From: UBA4742 sp963785815
Lineage (GTDB): Bacteria > Actinomycetota > Acidimicrobiia > Acidimicrobiales > Acidimicrobilacustridaceae
Assembly (NCBI GenBank): GCA_963785815.1
Contig: CAWAWN010000001.1
Span: 1,116,001 to 1,180,000, forward strand
DNA: 64,000 nt
Reading direction: 5' to 3'
Part shown: positions 38,588-47,571 of the stretch, piece by piece
Layout: each line of letters opens with the position of its first letter
Position numbering within the stretch: position 1 is the stretch's first letter
Translations under genes and position numbers: made by a program
Notes under the pieces: model-generated
What the model was told of the DNA's origin: nothing
Seen by the model: the letters and a program-made list of their open reading frames with translations, nothing else
The model's database searches: none

Positions 38588-38995
38588 TCAGGCGTCGAGG
38601 GCGGTGCGGTGGCGCTCGATGTCCTCGTAGAGGGCGTTGATGTCGGCCACCGGTGGCAGCACCACGCGCTCGCCCGAGTTGAGCTCGAGCTCGAGGTTCC
38701 AGAACCCGGGGATCACATCAGTGGCGAGGATCCGGTACCAGGGGATGTCACGACGGTACGGCCAGGTCTTCTGCACCCGCAGGCCCTTGTCGCTCACGAC
38801 GAGCACGGCCCCCACCACGGTGCGGATGGCCAGCAGCGAGCTGACCAACCCCACCAGGGTGACGAGGCGCCACCACAGCGTCAGCTGCGAGTCGAACACC
38901 CCGGGCAGGAAGAACAACCCGATCAGCGAGAGCAACGTCACCTGGATCACGCGCCGGCGGCGGGACAAGCGCCACCGGTATCTCGTGGTTGCCAC
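38588..38995 (-). CDS. PH-like membrane protein
   Basis: Encodes 135 residues. Two adjacent hydrophobic segments near the N-terminus (VIQVTLLSLIGLFFLPGVF and LVTLVGLVSSLLAIRTVVGA) are followed by a short PH-like domain: LVVSDKGLRVQKTWPYRRDI, then ELELNSGERVVLPPVADINA. Such proteins resemble bacterial PH (bPH) proteins and DUF2244-type membrane proteins. Function is unknown. GTG 38995 is the probable start. Confidence 0.6.
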   Translation of the reverse strand: MATTRYRWRLSRRRRVIQVTLLSLIGLFFLPGVFDSQLTLWWRLVTLVGLVSSLLAIRTVVGAVLVVSDKGLRVQKTWPYRRDIPWYRILATDVIPGFWNLELELNSGERVVLPPVADINALYEDIERHRTALDA

Positions 38996-39050
38996 GGTCC
39001 CATTCTCGCAGCATCTGCACGCGTTGCCACACCGCGGCGGATCCACTGCC

Positions 39051-39857
39051 TCAGGCCGGCACGCGACCCCAGGCGCTGATGGTCAAGGGTCCGAGCGCGG
39101 CGAAGTCGGGGGCACGGGCCTGGGCCAGCGCCTCGTCCACCAGGTCGGCGTCGAGGCGCCCGTCCGCCACCAGCGCCGGGGCCGTCCGCTCCAGCGCCAG
39201 CACGTACCACTCGGCCGACGGCGTGCCCCCGTGCATGGTCACCACCTTGCCCCGCGACTCCACCGCCTCCAGGCCGGCCGCACCCAGGGCCCCGAGCAGC
39301 CGCCGCCCCCAGTGGCCGTCGTAGCCGTAGGCCCCGACCGACGACGCCAGCACCGTGCGCGACAGCGTGGCGAAGGGCTCGGGCAGGTCCTGGTGCTCGA
39401 AGACCAACCAGTCGACGTCCTCCACCACCACCCAGCCGCCCGGACGGGTGGCCGCCACCATGTTGGCCAGCGCCTCCTCGCGGCGGGCCACGTGCTGGAG
39501 CACGGCCCGGGCGTGGGCCAGGTCGAAGTGCGCACGTGGGAGGGGGTCGGTGACGATGTCGTGGCGGCGCACCATGACGTTCGGCGGCTGCTCCCCCACG
39601 AACTGCACGTCGACGTCGGTGGCCATCACCCGGCCCGCGGACCCGACCTGCTCCCCCAGCCAACGGGCCAGGCCCCCGCCGCCAGCGCCCACCTCGAGGA
39701 CGTGCCACCCGGGGGCCAGTCCCAACCGGGACAGCAGCCGAGCCGATCCCCCGTCGAACCCGGCGGACAGGTGCCCGTGGCGGACGGCCTCGACCGCGGC
39801 GTCGGCCGCATCGCGGGGAGCGGCGTAGCCGCTCACGAACGAGCCCGAGCCGCGCAC
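39051..39857 (-). CDS. SAM-dependent methyltransferase
   Basis: Encodes 268 residues of a class I methyltransferase. SAM motif I is VLEVGAGGGGLARWLGEQVG; VMATDVDVQFV holds the acidic residue that binds the ribose; VRRHDIVTDPLPRAHFDLAH and RPGGWVVVEDVDW are motifs II-III. The substrate is unknown. The GTG at 39857 starts five bases after the stop of the acyl-CoA dehydrogenase gene, so both are likely co-transcribed; GTG 39836 is an alternative start. Confidence 0.85.
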   Translation of the reverse strand: MRGSGSFVSGYAAPRDAADAAVEAVRHGHLSAGFDGGSARLLSRLGLAPGWHVLEVGAGGGGLARWLGEQVGSAGRVMATDVDVQFVGEQPPNVMVRRHDIVTDPLPRAHFDLAHARAVLQHVARREEALANMVAATRPGGWVVVEDVDWLVFEHQDLPEPFATLSRTVLASSVGAYGYDGHWGRRLLGALGAAGLEAVESRGKVVTMHGGTPSAEWYVLALERTAPALVADGRLDADLVDEALAQARAPDFAALGPLTISAWGRVPA

Positions 39858-39861
39858 CCGC

Positions 39862-41091
39862 TCACGATCGAGCCAGGTCCCGCCAGGGCACGTCCTTGTC
39901 GGCCCGCGGCTCGGCAGGCAGGCCCAGCGCCCGCTCACCGATCATGTTGCGGTGCACCTCGTTGGTGCCGCCCCCGATGCGCGACCCGAACTGCCCCATG
40001 ACCTGCTTCTGCCAGAACCCGTCCTGAGGGGCGTCGGCGTCGGCCAGCATCCCCGCCGCGCCCTCCAGCTCGACGGCCAGCTCCACCCGCCGCGACAGCG
40101 CGGTGGTGAACGCGTTCTTGAGCACGGAGGGATCAGGCGGGGTCCCCCGCTTGTGCATCACCGCCGTCTGCATGCGCCAACCCAGGAAGGTCAGGATGCG
40201 CTCCCGGGTGTACACGTCGGCCAGGCGCTGGCGGATGATCGGGTTGTCCGTGCGGCCGCAGGCCCGGGCCAGGGCGATGACCGCCTCGTAGGTGCTGGTC
40301 TGGCCCGCGCCACCGATCATCCCCGACTCGCTGGCCATCACCGTGCGGGTCACGGCCCAGCCCCCGTTGACCTCGCCCACCACGTTGGCGTGGGGGATGC
40401 GGACCCCGGTGAAGAACACCTCGTTGAAGTGCGACAGGCCGGTGGCCTGCACCAGCGGCCGCACCTCGATGCCGGGGGTGCGCATGTCGACGATGAAGAA
40501 GGTGATGCCCTTGTGCTTGGGAGCGTCGGGGTCGGTGCGGGCGATCAGGATGCCGAAGTCGGCGTGGTGGGCCTCGGAGGTCCACACCTTCTGGCCGTCG
40601 ACCACCCACTCGTCGCCATCGCGCACCGCCCGGGTGGAAAGCGAGGCCAGGTCGCTACCGGCCCCGGGCTCGCTGAACAGCTGGCACCACATCTCGTCGC
40701 CCCGCAGCAGCGGACCCAGGTAGCGCTCCTGCTGCTCGGGCGAGCCGTGGCGCATCAGCGGCGGCCCCACCAGCTGCTGGGCTGCACCGATGAAGCCGGT
40801 GGTGACGTCGAAGCACCGAGCTTCCTGGTTGAAGATGATGCTGTCGCTGGGCGAGCCGCCCCGGCCCCCGAACGCCTTGGGCCAGGCGATGCCGGCCCAG
40901 CCGTTGTCGTACAGCGTGGCCTGCCAGGCCTTGGTGTGGTCCAGGTAGGCGGCCTGCGCCTCGGGCGTGCTGGCCACCGCCCCACGCGACCAGTCGGCGT
41001 CGGTGCCGGCCTTGAGCTGGGCGTGCGCCTCGAGGAAGGCCAGGGCCTCGGCCCGGAAGGCAGCCTCTTCGGGGCTGTCGTCGAAGTCCAC
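39862..41091 (-). CDS. Acyl-CoA dehydrogenase A
   Basis: Encodes 409 residues of the ACAD family, which introduces an alpha-beta double bond with FAD. Signatures are MWCQLFSEPGAGSDLASLST (FAD/substrate site), GQKVWTSEAHHADFGILIAR and the C-terminal IGGGTNEVHRNMIGERALGL. The size and N-terminus are like actinobacterial FadE proteins of sterol and branched-lipid catabolism. GTG 41091 is chosen where homology begins (VDFDDSPEEAAFRAEAL); the frame to 41271 gives an unlikely leader. Confidence 0.92.
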   Translation of the reverse strand: MDFDDSPEEAAFRAEALAFLEAHAQLKAGTDADWSRGAVASTPEAQAAYLDHTKAWQATLYDNGWAGIAWPKAFGGRGGSPSDSIIFNQEARCFDVTTGFIGAAQQLVGPPLMRHGSPEQQERYLGPLLRGDEMWCQLFSEPGAGSDLASLSTRAVRDGDEWVVDGQKVWTSEAHHADFGILIARTDPDAPKHKGITFFIVDMRTPGIEVRPLVQATGLSHFNEVFFTGVRIPHANVVGEVNGGWAVTRTVMASESGMIGGAGQTSTYEAVIALARACGRTDNPIIRQRLADVYTRERILTFLGWRMQTAVMHKRGTPPDPSVLKNAFTTALSRRVELAVELEGAAGMLADADAPQDGFWQKQVMGQFGSRIGGGTNEVHRNMIGERALGLPAEPRADKDVPWRDLARS

Positions 41092-41297
41092 GTCAGGGGG
41101 CTCCTCAGCAGGGGGTTGCGGGCGGCCAGTGTAGAGCGGGTTCGCGCCACCCCGACCAGGCGCGCCACCCCCGCCGAGCACCCGGCGCGCCCAGCACTCC
41201 AGGACCGCGGGGCATACTGCCCCGCATCCAGTCCTCCAGCTCTCGCCTCTCCCGGTCGGCGGCAGGCGCACTGCTGGCGGCGGCCCTCGGGCTGTCG

Positions 41298-41861
41298 TTG
41301 GTGGTGGCGGCCTGCGGATCGACGGACAGCCCCGACCGGGCCGCGTCCAGGGGCCGGTCCAGCAACACCACCCAGATCCCGCCGGTCACGCCGCCCGCCT
41401 TCACCGATCCCGCCCAACCCATCCAGGTGCCGCTGGGCTCGTCCTTCGCGCTGGTGCTGCCCGCCGACCCCCGCGGTGGGCTGAGCTGGCAGGCGGTGAG
41501 CCCACCGAACCCGGTCGTGCTGCTGCCCATCGGCAGCACCTTCCGGGCCCTGCCCCCGACGACGACCACGACCACGACCTCGACCACCGCTCCGCCCACC
41601 ACCGCCACCACCGCCACCACCCTGGCCCCGACCACGACCACCACCGTTCGCTCGGGCCAGACCACCACCACCAGCGCGCCACCACCGCCCACCACCACGA
41701 CCACCACCTTCCCGCCCGGGGCCACGGCCCAACAGGTGATGCTCTACGGAGCGCGCGGGCCCGGCATCACGGCGGTGACCCTGCGCTACGCCCGACCGGG
41801 CACCGGTGCCACCGTGGTCGACACGGTGACCTTCACCGTGACCGTGCTCGCCGCCGGTTGA
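41298..41861 (+). CDS. Lipoprotein with Thr-rich linker and I42-type inhibitor-like domain
   Basis: From TTG 41298 the frame encodes 187 residues, but a better signal peptide lies upstream in the same frame: basic residues, then GALLAAALGLSLVVAAC with a lipobox VAAC. Its first possible codon near 41226 is ATC, so the true start is unresolved. The mature part has two halves of a chagasin/I42-like domain (IQVPLGSSFALVLPADPRGG and MLYGARGPGITAVTLRYARP) split by about 60 residues rich in threonine and proline. It may inhibit cysteine proteases at the cell surface. It overlaps the convergent DUF983 gene by 29 bases. Confidence 0.7.
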   Translation: MVVAACGSTDSPDRAASRGRSSNTTQIPPVTPPAFTDPAQPIQVPLGSSFALVLPADPRGGLSWQAVSPPNPVVLLPIGSTFRALPPTTTTTTTSTTAPPTTATTATTLAPTTTTTVRSGQTTTTSAPPPPTTTTTTFPPGATAQQVMLYGARGPGITAVTLRYARPGTGATVVDTVTFTVTVLAAG

Positions 41862-42261
41862 GCTCGTGGTCGAGCTCGAAGCCGGGGGCCACGCCCTCGT
41901 CCAGGTCGAGCGGTTCGAGCATCAGGTCGATGGCCGTCCACACGGTTCGCGAGAAGGGGAAGAAGGCCACCGGGACGATCACCGCGGTCGCCACCCCGGC
42001 CACCCCCAGCACCAGCATGGGCGGCGTGGGATAGGTGGCGGCCACCCCCAGCACCAGCACCAGCACGATGGCGGCCTGACCCAGGCAGATGTTGAGGAAC
42101 CACGACCCGAGCCACTGACCGTCCTCGCGGTGGAAGTGCAGGCCGCAGCCCGGGCAGTCCTCGGCCATGGTCACCCAGTGGCGGAACAGATGGCCCTGGT
42201 TGCACACCGGGCAGTGCTTGCACAGCCCACGCCGCATCAAGACCCCGGGCGACATCACCAC
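41833..42261 (-). CDS. DUF983 membrane protein 1
   Basis: Encodes 142 residues. Zinc-binding-like CPVC (KHCPVCNQGHLF) and CPGC (EDCPGCGLHF) pairs precede two hydrophobic hairpins and FFPFSRTVWTAIDLMLEPLD, the DUF983 signature. Its function is unknown. It follows a short acyl-CoA dehydrogenase gene in the same direction with 18 bases between. A second DUF983 gene (52004) is also beside an acyl-CoA dehydrogenase. Confidence 0.85.
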   Translation of the reverse strand: MVMSPGVLMRRGLCKHCPVCNQGHLFRHWVTMAEDCPGCGLHFHREDGQWLGSWFLNICLGQAAIVLVLVLGVAATYPTPPMLVLGVAGVATAVIVPVAFFPFSRTVWTAIDLMLEPLDLDEGVAPGFELDHELNRRRARSR

Positions 42262-42279
42262 GCGCCCAGTGTGGCAGCG

Positions 42280-43257
42280 TCACGCCTGGGCGGCCACCAG
42301 GTGGGCCAGGAGGTCGGCCCAGTCGTCGCGGGTGCCGAACGAGGCCTCCAGCACATAGGCCCGCTTGAGCATCAGGTGGGCGTCCACCTCCCACGTGTAG
42401 CCCATGCCCCCGTGCACCTGGATGCAGGTCTTGGCGTTGCCGAGGGCGGCCTCGCCAGCCGTGACCTTGGCTGAGGCCACGGCCCGCTCGACCGACCCCA
42501 CCTCGGGGTCGTCGAGGGTCACCCCGGCGGCGTACACCGCGCTGCGGGCCAGCTCCGAGCGCACGAACATGTCGGCCATCAGGTGCTTGAGGGCCTGGAA
42601 GGCGCCGACCGGCCGGCCGAACTGGTGGCGCTCGGTGGCGTAGGCCACGGCCAGGTCGATGCTGGCCTCGGCCACGCCCAGCTGCTGGGCCGCGACCAGG
42701 GCGGCGCCGGCGGTGCGCCAGGTCGCGACGGTGGCCGCGTCGGCCAGCCGATCGCCGTGGGGCAGCGGGCCGGTGAGCCGGGCCACCGGGGTGAGCGGGT
42801 CGAGCAGGGTGTGCACCGCCTCGAGGCGCAGGTCGGCCGGGGCGACGCCCCAGGCGCCGTCGTCGTCGAGGACCACCAGCAGGTCGAGCGCGTCCGGGTG
42901 CTCCACGATGCCGCTGGGATCGTGGCGATCCACGCCGCCCACCACGGTGGACCCGGCAGCCGCCCCGTCCACCAGGTCGGCCAGCAGGTGGGTCCACACC
43001 AGCGGACCAGGGACCAGCGCCCGGCCCAGCTCCTCGAAGGCCAGCACGGTGTCGGCCCAGCCCAGGCCGGCGCCCCCGTCGGCCTCGGGCGCCCGCAGGG
43101 AGAACAGGCCCAGCTCGGCCAGCTCGTGCCAGCGCCCGCGGTCGACCCCACCGGACTCGGCCAGCCCCCGGACCACCGCGATCGGGAACCGTCCGCCACA
43201 GAAGTTGCGCACCCCCTCCTGGAGGGCCACCTGGTCGTCGCTCAGCTCGAGATCCAT
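42280..43257 (-). CDS. Acyl-CoA dehydrogenase B, short subunit
   Basis: Encodes 325 residues, shorter than a usual ACAD (about 380-400), starting MDLELSDDQVALQEGVRNFC. The C-terminal half keeps YATERHQFGRPVGAFQALKH and CIQVHGGMGYTWEVDAHLML. In sterol degraders, FadE pairs such as FadE28-FadE29 consist of one short and one full-length subunit that share an active site. The next gene upstream encodes a full-length ACAD, so a heterotetramer is likely. The gap between them is 104 bases. Confidence 0.88.
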   Translation of the reverse strand: MDLELSDDQVALQEGVRNFCGGRFPIAVVRGLAESGGVDRGRWHELAELGLFSLRAPEADGGAGLGWADTVLAFEELGRALVPGPLVWTHLLADLVDGAAAGSTVVGGVDRHDPSGIVEHPDALDLLVVLDDDGAWGVAPADLRLEAVHTLLDPLTPVARLTGPLPHGDRLADAATVATWRTAGAALVAAQQLGVAEASIDLAVAYATERHQFGRPVGAFQALKHLMADMFVRSELARSAVYAAGVTLDDPEVGSVERAVASAKVTAGEAALGNAKTCIQVHGGMGYTWEVDAHLMLKRAYVLEASFGTRDDWADLLAHLVAAQA

Positions 43258-43361
43258 CTCACTCCCGCCTCAGTGTGGGTGACATCGGTGGTGACTGCTC
43301 GTTCGGTGGTACCTGCGCGGACGAACCGTCGCCCGCGACCACCACGAGGGCGTGGCGACGG

Positions 43362-44546
43362 CTACTCACGGGGGAGCCCCAGGATGCGCTCGGCCACGAT
43401 GTTGCGCTGGATCTGGCTGGTGCCGGCCGCGATGGTGAACGACGTGGAGCGCAACCGCTCCTCCACGAAGCGCCCGGACGGCCAGTCACCCAGGTCCTGG
43501 CGCGACAGGCCACCCCGCTCGAGGACGCGCATGGCCAGGTCGGTGATGCGCTGGAACAGCTCCGAGTAGGCCACCTTCACCACCGAGCCGCCCGGCCCGG
43601 GCACGCCCGTGCGAGCCGCCTGGGACAGGTTGCGCTTGGTCATGGCCCATAGGGCGTCCATCTCGGCCTGGAGGTGGCCCACCTCGCGACGAAGGGCGAC
43701 GTCGTCCCAGGCCGTGGCCGAGCGACGGGTCACCTTGCGGGCCAGCACCACCAGCTCGGAGAGCAGCCGGTCGGTCTCGACCAGGTCGGACACGAAGCCC
43801 AGGCCGCGCTCGAAGCCGAAGGTGACCATGGCCACCCGCCAGCCGTCGTTCTCGGCCCCCACCCGGTTCACCACCGGCACGCGGGCCTCGTCGAAGAAGA
43901 CCTCGCTGAACTCGGAGCTGCCCACGATCGTCTCGATGGGGCGGATCTCGATGCCGGGCGTGTCCATGGGGAACATCACCCAGGTGATGCCCTTGTGCTT
44001 GGGGGCATCGGGGTCGGTGCGGATCAGCAGCTCGCACCAGTCGGCCACCTGGGCGAAGGAGGTCCAGATCTTCTCGCCGGTGACCACGTACTCGTCGCCG
44101 TCGCGCACCCCGCGACACGACAGGGAGGCCAGGTCGCTGCCCGCCCCCGCCTCGCTGAAGCCCTGACACCACACCTCGTCGCCCCGCAGGATCCTGGGCA
44201 GGTGGGCGGCGCGTTGGGACTCGGAGGCCTCGGCCATGATCGTGGGGCCGGCGTGCAGCGTGCCCACGAAGTTCACACCCACGTACGGCGCCTCGGCCCG
44301 GGTGGTCTCCTCGAGGTAGATGAGCTGCTCGACCAGGGTGGCGCCGCGGCCGCCGTAGGTGGTGGGCCAGCTGATCCCGGCGTAGCCGGCCTCGAACAAC
44401 TTGCGCTGCCAACCCGTGTCCCACTGGCGGCGGGCCGGCCAGTCGTCGGGGTCGGGCTTGTCGGGCACGGTGGGCAGGGTGTCGCCCAACCAGTCACGCA
44501 GCTCCTGGCGGAAGCGCTCGTCCGAGGGGGAGTACCGAAGATCCAT
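43362..44546 (-). CDS. Acyl-CoA dehydrogenase C, long subunit
   Basis: Encodes 394 residues with VWCQGFSEAGAGSDLASLSC, GEKIWTSFAQVADWCELLIR and C-terminal AAGTSQIQRNIVAERILGLP. It is probably the long partner of the short ACAD subunit downstream, as in heteromeric FadE enzymes that oxidise steroid side-chain CoA esters. ATG 44546 overlaps or abuts the stop of the FadD3-like gene (44548), so ligase, long and short subunits and DUF983 form one operon. Confidence 0.9.
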   Translation of the reverse strand: MDLRYSPSDERFRQELRDWLGDTLPTVPDKPDPDDWPARRQWDTGWQRKLFEAGYAGISWPTTYGGRGATLVEQLIYLEETTRAEAPYVGVNFVGTLHAGPTIMAEASESQRAAHLPRILRGDEVWCQGFSEAGAGSDLASLSCRGVRDGDEYVVTGEKIWTSFAQVADWCELLIRTDPDAPKHKGITWVMFPMDTPGIEIRPIETIVGSSEFSEVFFDEARVPVVNRVGAENDGWRVAMVTFGFERGLGFVSDLVETDRLLSELVVLARKVTRRSATAWDDVALRREVGHLQAEMDALWAMTKRNLSQAARTGVPGPGGSVVKVAYSELFQRITDLAMRVLERGGLSRQDLGDWPSGRFVEERLRSTSFTIAAGTSQIQRNIVAERILGLPRE

Positions 44547-44547
44547 C

Positions 44548-46188
44548 TCAGCCCTCGGCCGCCTGCTCGCGCAGCTCGAACTTGACCACCTTGCCCGAGG
44601 CGGTGAGGGGCAGGGCGTCCACCACCCGGACACGGCGGGGGGCTTTGTAGTTGGCCATGCGCTCGCGGCACCAGGCGATCAGCTCGTCGGGGTCGACGGC
44701 GGCCCCCGGACGGGGCACCACGAAGGCCATGCCCACCTCACCCATGCGCTCGTCGGGTATGCCGATGACCGCCACCTGGGCGATGGCCTCGTTGGCCAGC
44801 ATGAGGTTCTCGATCTCGGCCGGGTAGGCGTTGAACCCGCCGACGATGAACATGTCCTTGGTGCGGTCGGTGATGCGCACGTACCCGGCCTCGTCCATCT
44901 CGGCGATGTCGCCGGTGTGCAACCAGCCGTCGGCGTCGATGGTGGCCGCCGTCTCCGACTCGTCGTCCAGGTAGCCCCGCATGACCGCGTAACCCCGGAT
45001 GACCAGCTCGCCCGGCTCTCCTCGGGGCACCTCGACCCCGTCGGGGTCGACGCAGCGGACCTCGAGGTCGGGGATGGCCCGACCCGACGTGGTGGCGATG
45101 ATCTCCGGATCGTCGTCGTGGCGGCACATGGTGGCGATCCCGCACGACTCGGTCAGGCCGTAGCCGGTGATGATGTTCTCGAAGCCCAGCTCGCGCCGCA
45201 TGCGCAGGATGAGCTCCACCGGGATGGCCGCCGCCCCGGTCACCGCCAGCCGCAGCGACGACAGGTCGAAGCTGGCGAATTCGGGGTGGTTGAGGATGGT
45301 CTGGTAGAGCGTGGGAGCGCCGGGCAGCATGGTGATGCGCTCGCGCGACACCCGGGCCATCACCTCGGGCACGTCCAGCACGAGCTGAGGATGGATCGAC
45401 GCCCCCATCATCAGGGCGGCCAGGATGCCGGCCTTGTACCCGAAGGCGTGGAAGAACGGGTTGACGATCAGGTAGCGGTCGCCCTCGCGCAGTCCGACCA
45501 CGTCGGCCCAGTCCCGGAAGGCCCGCAGGTTCTGGGCGTGGGCGGTCATCACCCCCTTGGGCCGACCGGTCGTGCCCGAGGTGAAGAGGATGTCGGACAG
45601 GTCGGTGGGTTCCACGGCCAGGGCACGGGCCTCGGCCACCTCGGGCGCCACCCCGTCGCCGCCACGCAGGAAGTCCACCCACGGCTGGCAGCCGTCGGGC
45701 ACCGCCCCGCGCAGCACCACGATGCGGCTCAGGTCGGGCAGGTCGGCCACCGGGCGGTCGTCGCCGGCACCGCCCGCCGCGCCCCGCAGCAGCTCGACGT
45801 AGTCGGTGTCGAGGAAGTCGGTCACGGTGAAGAGCAGGCGCACCCGAGCCCGGGACACGATGTCGGCCGCCTCGTGGCCCTTGAACCGGGTGTTGATGGG
45901 GACCAGCACCCCACCGGCCGAGTGCAGGCCCAGGGCGGCCACGATCCACTCGGCGATGTTCGGGGCCCAGATGGCGGCGCGGTCGCCGGGTTCCAGCCCG
46001 GCGGCGACGAAGGCCCGGGCCGCCTGCTCGACGGCCGCGGCCAGGTCCCCATAGGTCATGACCGTGTCGCCGTCGACCACCGCCGGGCGACCGGGGAAGG
46101 CCGCCGCCGCGCTGCGCACCAGGCGCGGGGTCGTCCCCCACAGCAGGTCGCCCCTGGTTCCTTCGCCGTCCCGTTCGGCTTCGCTCAT
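44548..46188 (-). CDS. FadD3-like acyl-CoA synthetase
   Basis: Encodes 546 residues of an AMP-forming ligase. The phosphate loop is LFTSGTTGRPKGVMT (residues 201-215), GYGLTESCGIATMCR is the adenine motif, WLHTGDIAEMDEAGYVRITD precedes the hinge, and the catalytic Lys is in LTASGKVVKFELRE. The sequence resembles FadD3, which activates the steroid-ring remnant HIP; that identity is plausible, not proven. ATG 46188 follows TACGCT by six bases (leaderless), and a CTGAC-N5-GTCAG palindrome lies 32 bases upstream. Confidence 0.88.
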   Translation of the reverse strand: MSEAERDGEGTRGDLLWGTTPRLVRSAAAAFPGRPAVVDGDTVMTYGDLAAAVEQAARAFVAAGLEPGDRAAIWAPNIAEWIVAALGLHSAGGVLVPINTRFKGHEAADIVSRARVRLLFTVTDFLDTDYVELLRGAAGGAGDDRPVADLPDLSRIVVLRGAVPDGCQPWVDFLRGGDGVAPEVAEARALAVEPTDLSDILFTSGTTGRPKGVMTAHAQNLRAFRDWADVVGLREGDRYLIVNPFFHAFGYKAGILAALMMGASIHPQLVLDVPEVMARVSRERITMLPGAPTLYQTILNHPEFASFDLSSLRLAVTGAAAIPVELILRMRRELGFENIITGYGLTESCGIATMCRHDDDPEIIATTSGRAIPDLEVRCVDPDGVEVPRGEPGELVIRGYAVMRGYLDDESETAATIDADGWLHTGDIAEMDEAGYVRITDRTKDMFIVGGFNAYPAEIENLMLANEAIAQVAVIGIPDERMGEVGMAFVVPRPGAAVDPDELIAWCRERMANYKAPRRVRVVDALPLTASGKVVKFELREQAAEG

Positions 46189-46219
46189 CCGCGCAGCGTA
46201 GCCAACGCCGCGCCCCAGA

Positions 46220-46236
46220 CCTGACGCGTCGTCAGG
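46220..46236. promoter_or_regulatory. 17-base palindrome between FadD3-like and DUF2332 genes
   Basis: The arms CCTGACG and CGTCAGG are perfect around CGT, giving the same CTGAC-N5-GTCAG core as at 19452-19466. It lies between two outward leaderless promoters (TACGCT on minus before 46188, TAGCCT at 46251-46256 on plus), where a TetR-type repressor could block both. Confidence 0.65.
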
Positions 46237-46263
46237 ACAACACCGGGCAGTAGCCTGCGGGGC

Positions 46264-47406
46264 GTGAGCGGCCACCTCTCGGGCGACGCGGCGCGGGTGG
46301 CCGGCATCTTCGGCTACCTCGCCGACCGCGACTTCCGCGGCTACAGCCCGCTCTACGAGTTCCTGGCCCGGCGCATCGCCACCGACGAGGCCATCCCCAC
46401 GCTGGTCACCGAGGCGTGTCAACGAAACCACGCCCCCATCCTGTTCTTCGCCTGCGTCCACGACCTGGCGCTGCGCGAACCCACCGGCGACCTGGCCGTC
46501 GCCTACCGCGCCGTCAGCGACGGCGCCGATCCCGTCGACACCGGGCTGTGGCCCACGTTCCAGGCCCTGGTGGCCGTGCGCGCCGACGAGATCGACGAGA
46601 TGCTGCGCACCCGCGAGGTCCAGACCAACGAGGTCGGTCGTGCCGCCGCCCTGATCCCGGTCCTGACCCTGCTCGGCCAGCGGTTCGATCGACCCCTGGC
46701 CCTGATCGAGCTGGGCACCAGCGCCGGGCTGAACCTGGTGGCCGATCGCTACCAGATCACCTACCGGGCCGGTGACGGGCAGGTGGCGGTGGGCCCGCCG
46801 GGCTCGCCCGTGCAGCTCAGCTGCGAGGTGCACGGTCCCCGCCGGCCACCGCTGGTCGACCCGACCGATGCCTCGGCCCCGGCCCCGGCTCGGCTGGGGT
46901 CTCGCCTGGGCATCGACCGTCGGCCGGTGGACGTGACCGACCCCGCCAGCGTGCGTTGGCTCCAGGCCTGCGTCTGGCCCGACCTCCACGCGCGTCGCGC
47001 CCGCCTGGACGCCGCCCTGGCCCTGGCCGGGACCGATCCGCCTCCGCTGTGGGCCGGCGATGCCGTCGACCTGGTCGAGGAGGCGCTGGCCACGATCGGC
47101 CCCGACGAGGTGCCGTGCGTGATCACCACCTGGGTGCTCGCCTACCTGGCCCGCGACCGCCGCCTCGCCCTGCACGACCGCCTGGAGGCGGCCGGCTCGG
47201 ACCGGACCATCGCCTGGGTCACCGCCGAGTACGAGGCCAACGTCCCCTGGCTGGGACCGGCCGGCCGCCGCGCCGCCCTCGACACGGGCCAGCTCCCCAC
47301 CCGGCTCGGCCTCGAGGTGTGGGACCAGGGCGCGAGCCGGTGCACGTCGCTGGCCTGGATGCACGCGCACGGCCAGTGGCTGGAGTGGCTCGAGGATCCC
47401 AGCTGA
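46264..47406 (+). CDS. DUF2332 family protein
   Basis: Encodes 380 residues of DUF2332, common in Gram-positive bacteria and alphaproteobacteria, with no proven activity. It is all alpha/beta with LALIELGTSAGLNLVADRYQ, which looks like a degenerate SAM-binding loop, and WVTAEYEANVPWLGP near the C-terminus. A methyltransferase-like fold is possible. GTG 46264 follows TAGCCT by seven bases. It is divergent from the FadD3-like operon and may share its palindrome. Confidence 0.82.
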   Translation: MSGHLSGDAARVAGIFGYLADRDFRGYSPLYEFLARRIATDEAIPTLVTEACQRNHAPILFFACVHDLALREPTGDLAVAYRAVSDGADPVDTGLWPTFQALVAVRADEIDEMLRTREVQTNEVGRAAALIPVLTLLGQRFDRPLALIELGTSAGLNLVADRYQITYRAGDGQVAVGPPGSPVQLSCEVHGPRRPPLVDPTDASAPAPARLGSRLGIDRRPVDVTDPASVRWLQACVWPDLHARRARLDAALALAGTDPPPLWAGDAVDLVEEALATIGPDEVPCVITTWVLAYLARDRRLALHDRLEAAGSDRTIAWVTAEYEANVPWLGPAGRRAALDTGQLPTRLGLEVWDQGASRCTSLAWMHAHGQWLEWLEDPS

Positions 47407-47571
47407 TCGTGACGGCGCGCCATCCACCGGCTGACGGCAGTTGATCCGTAGCCTTCGGGGTCGTCGGATCGGCGTCGGGCTCAACGATCGGGCCGGACCC
47501 GCCGATAGCCATCTGGACACCTGAACGATCGACATCGGCCGCAACCCGCTCAACGAGGAGACGGTTCCGCC

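Noticed and set aside
41570..41710. Simple ACC repeat tract as a microsatellite or mobile remnant
   Set aside because: It encodes a Thr/Pro linker in a lipoprotein frame; such linkers are normal in surface proteins and the tract is imperfect.
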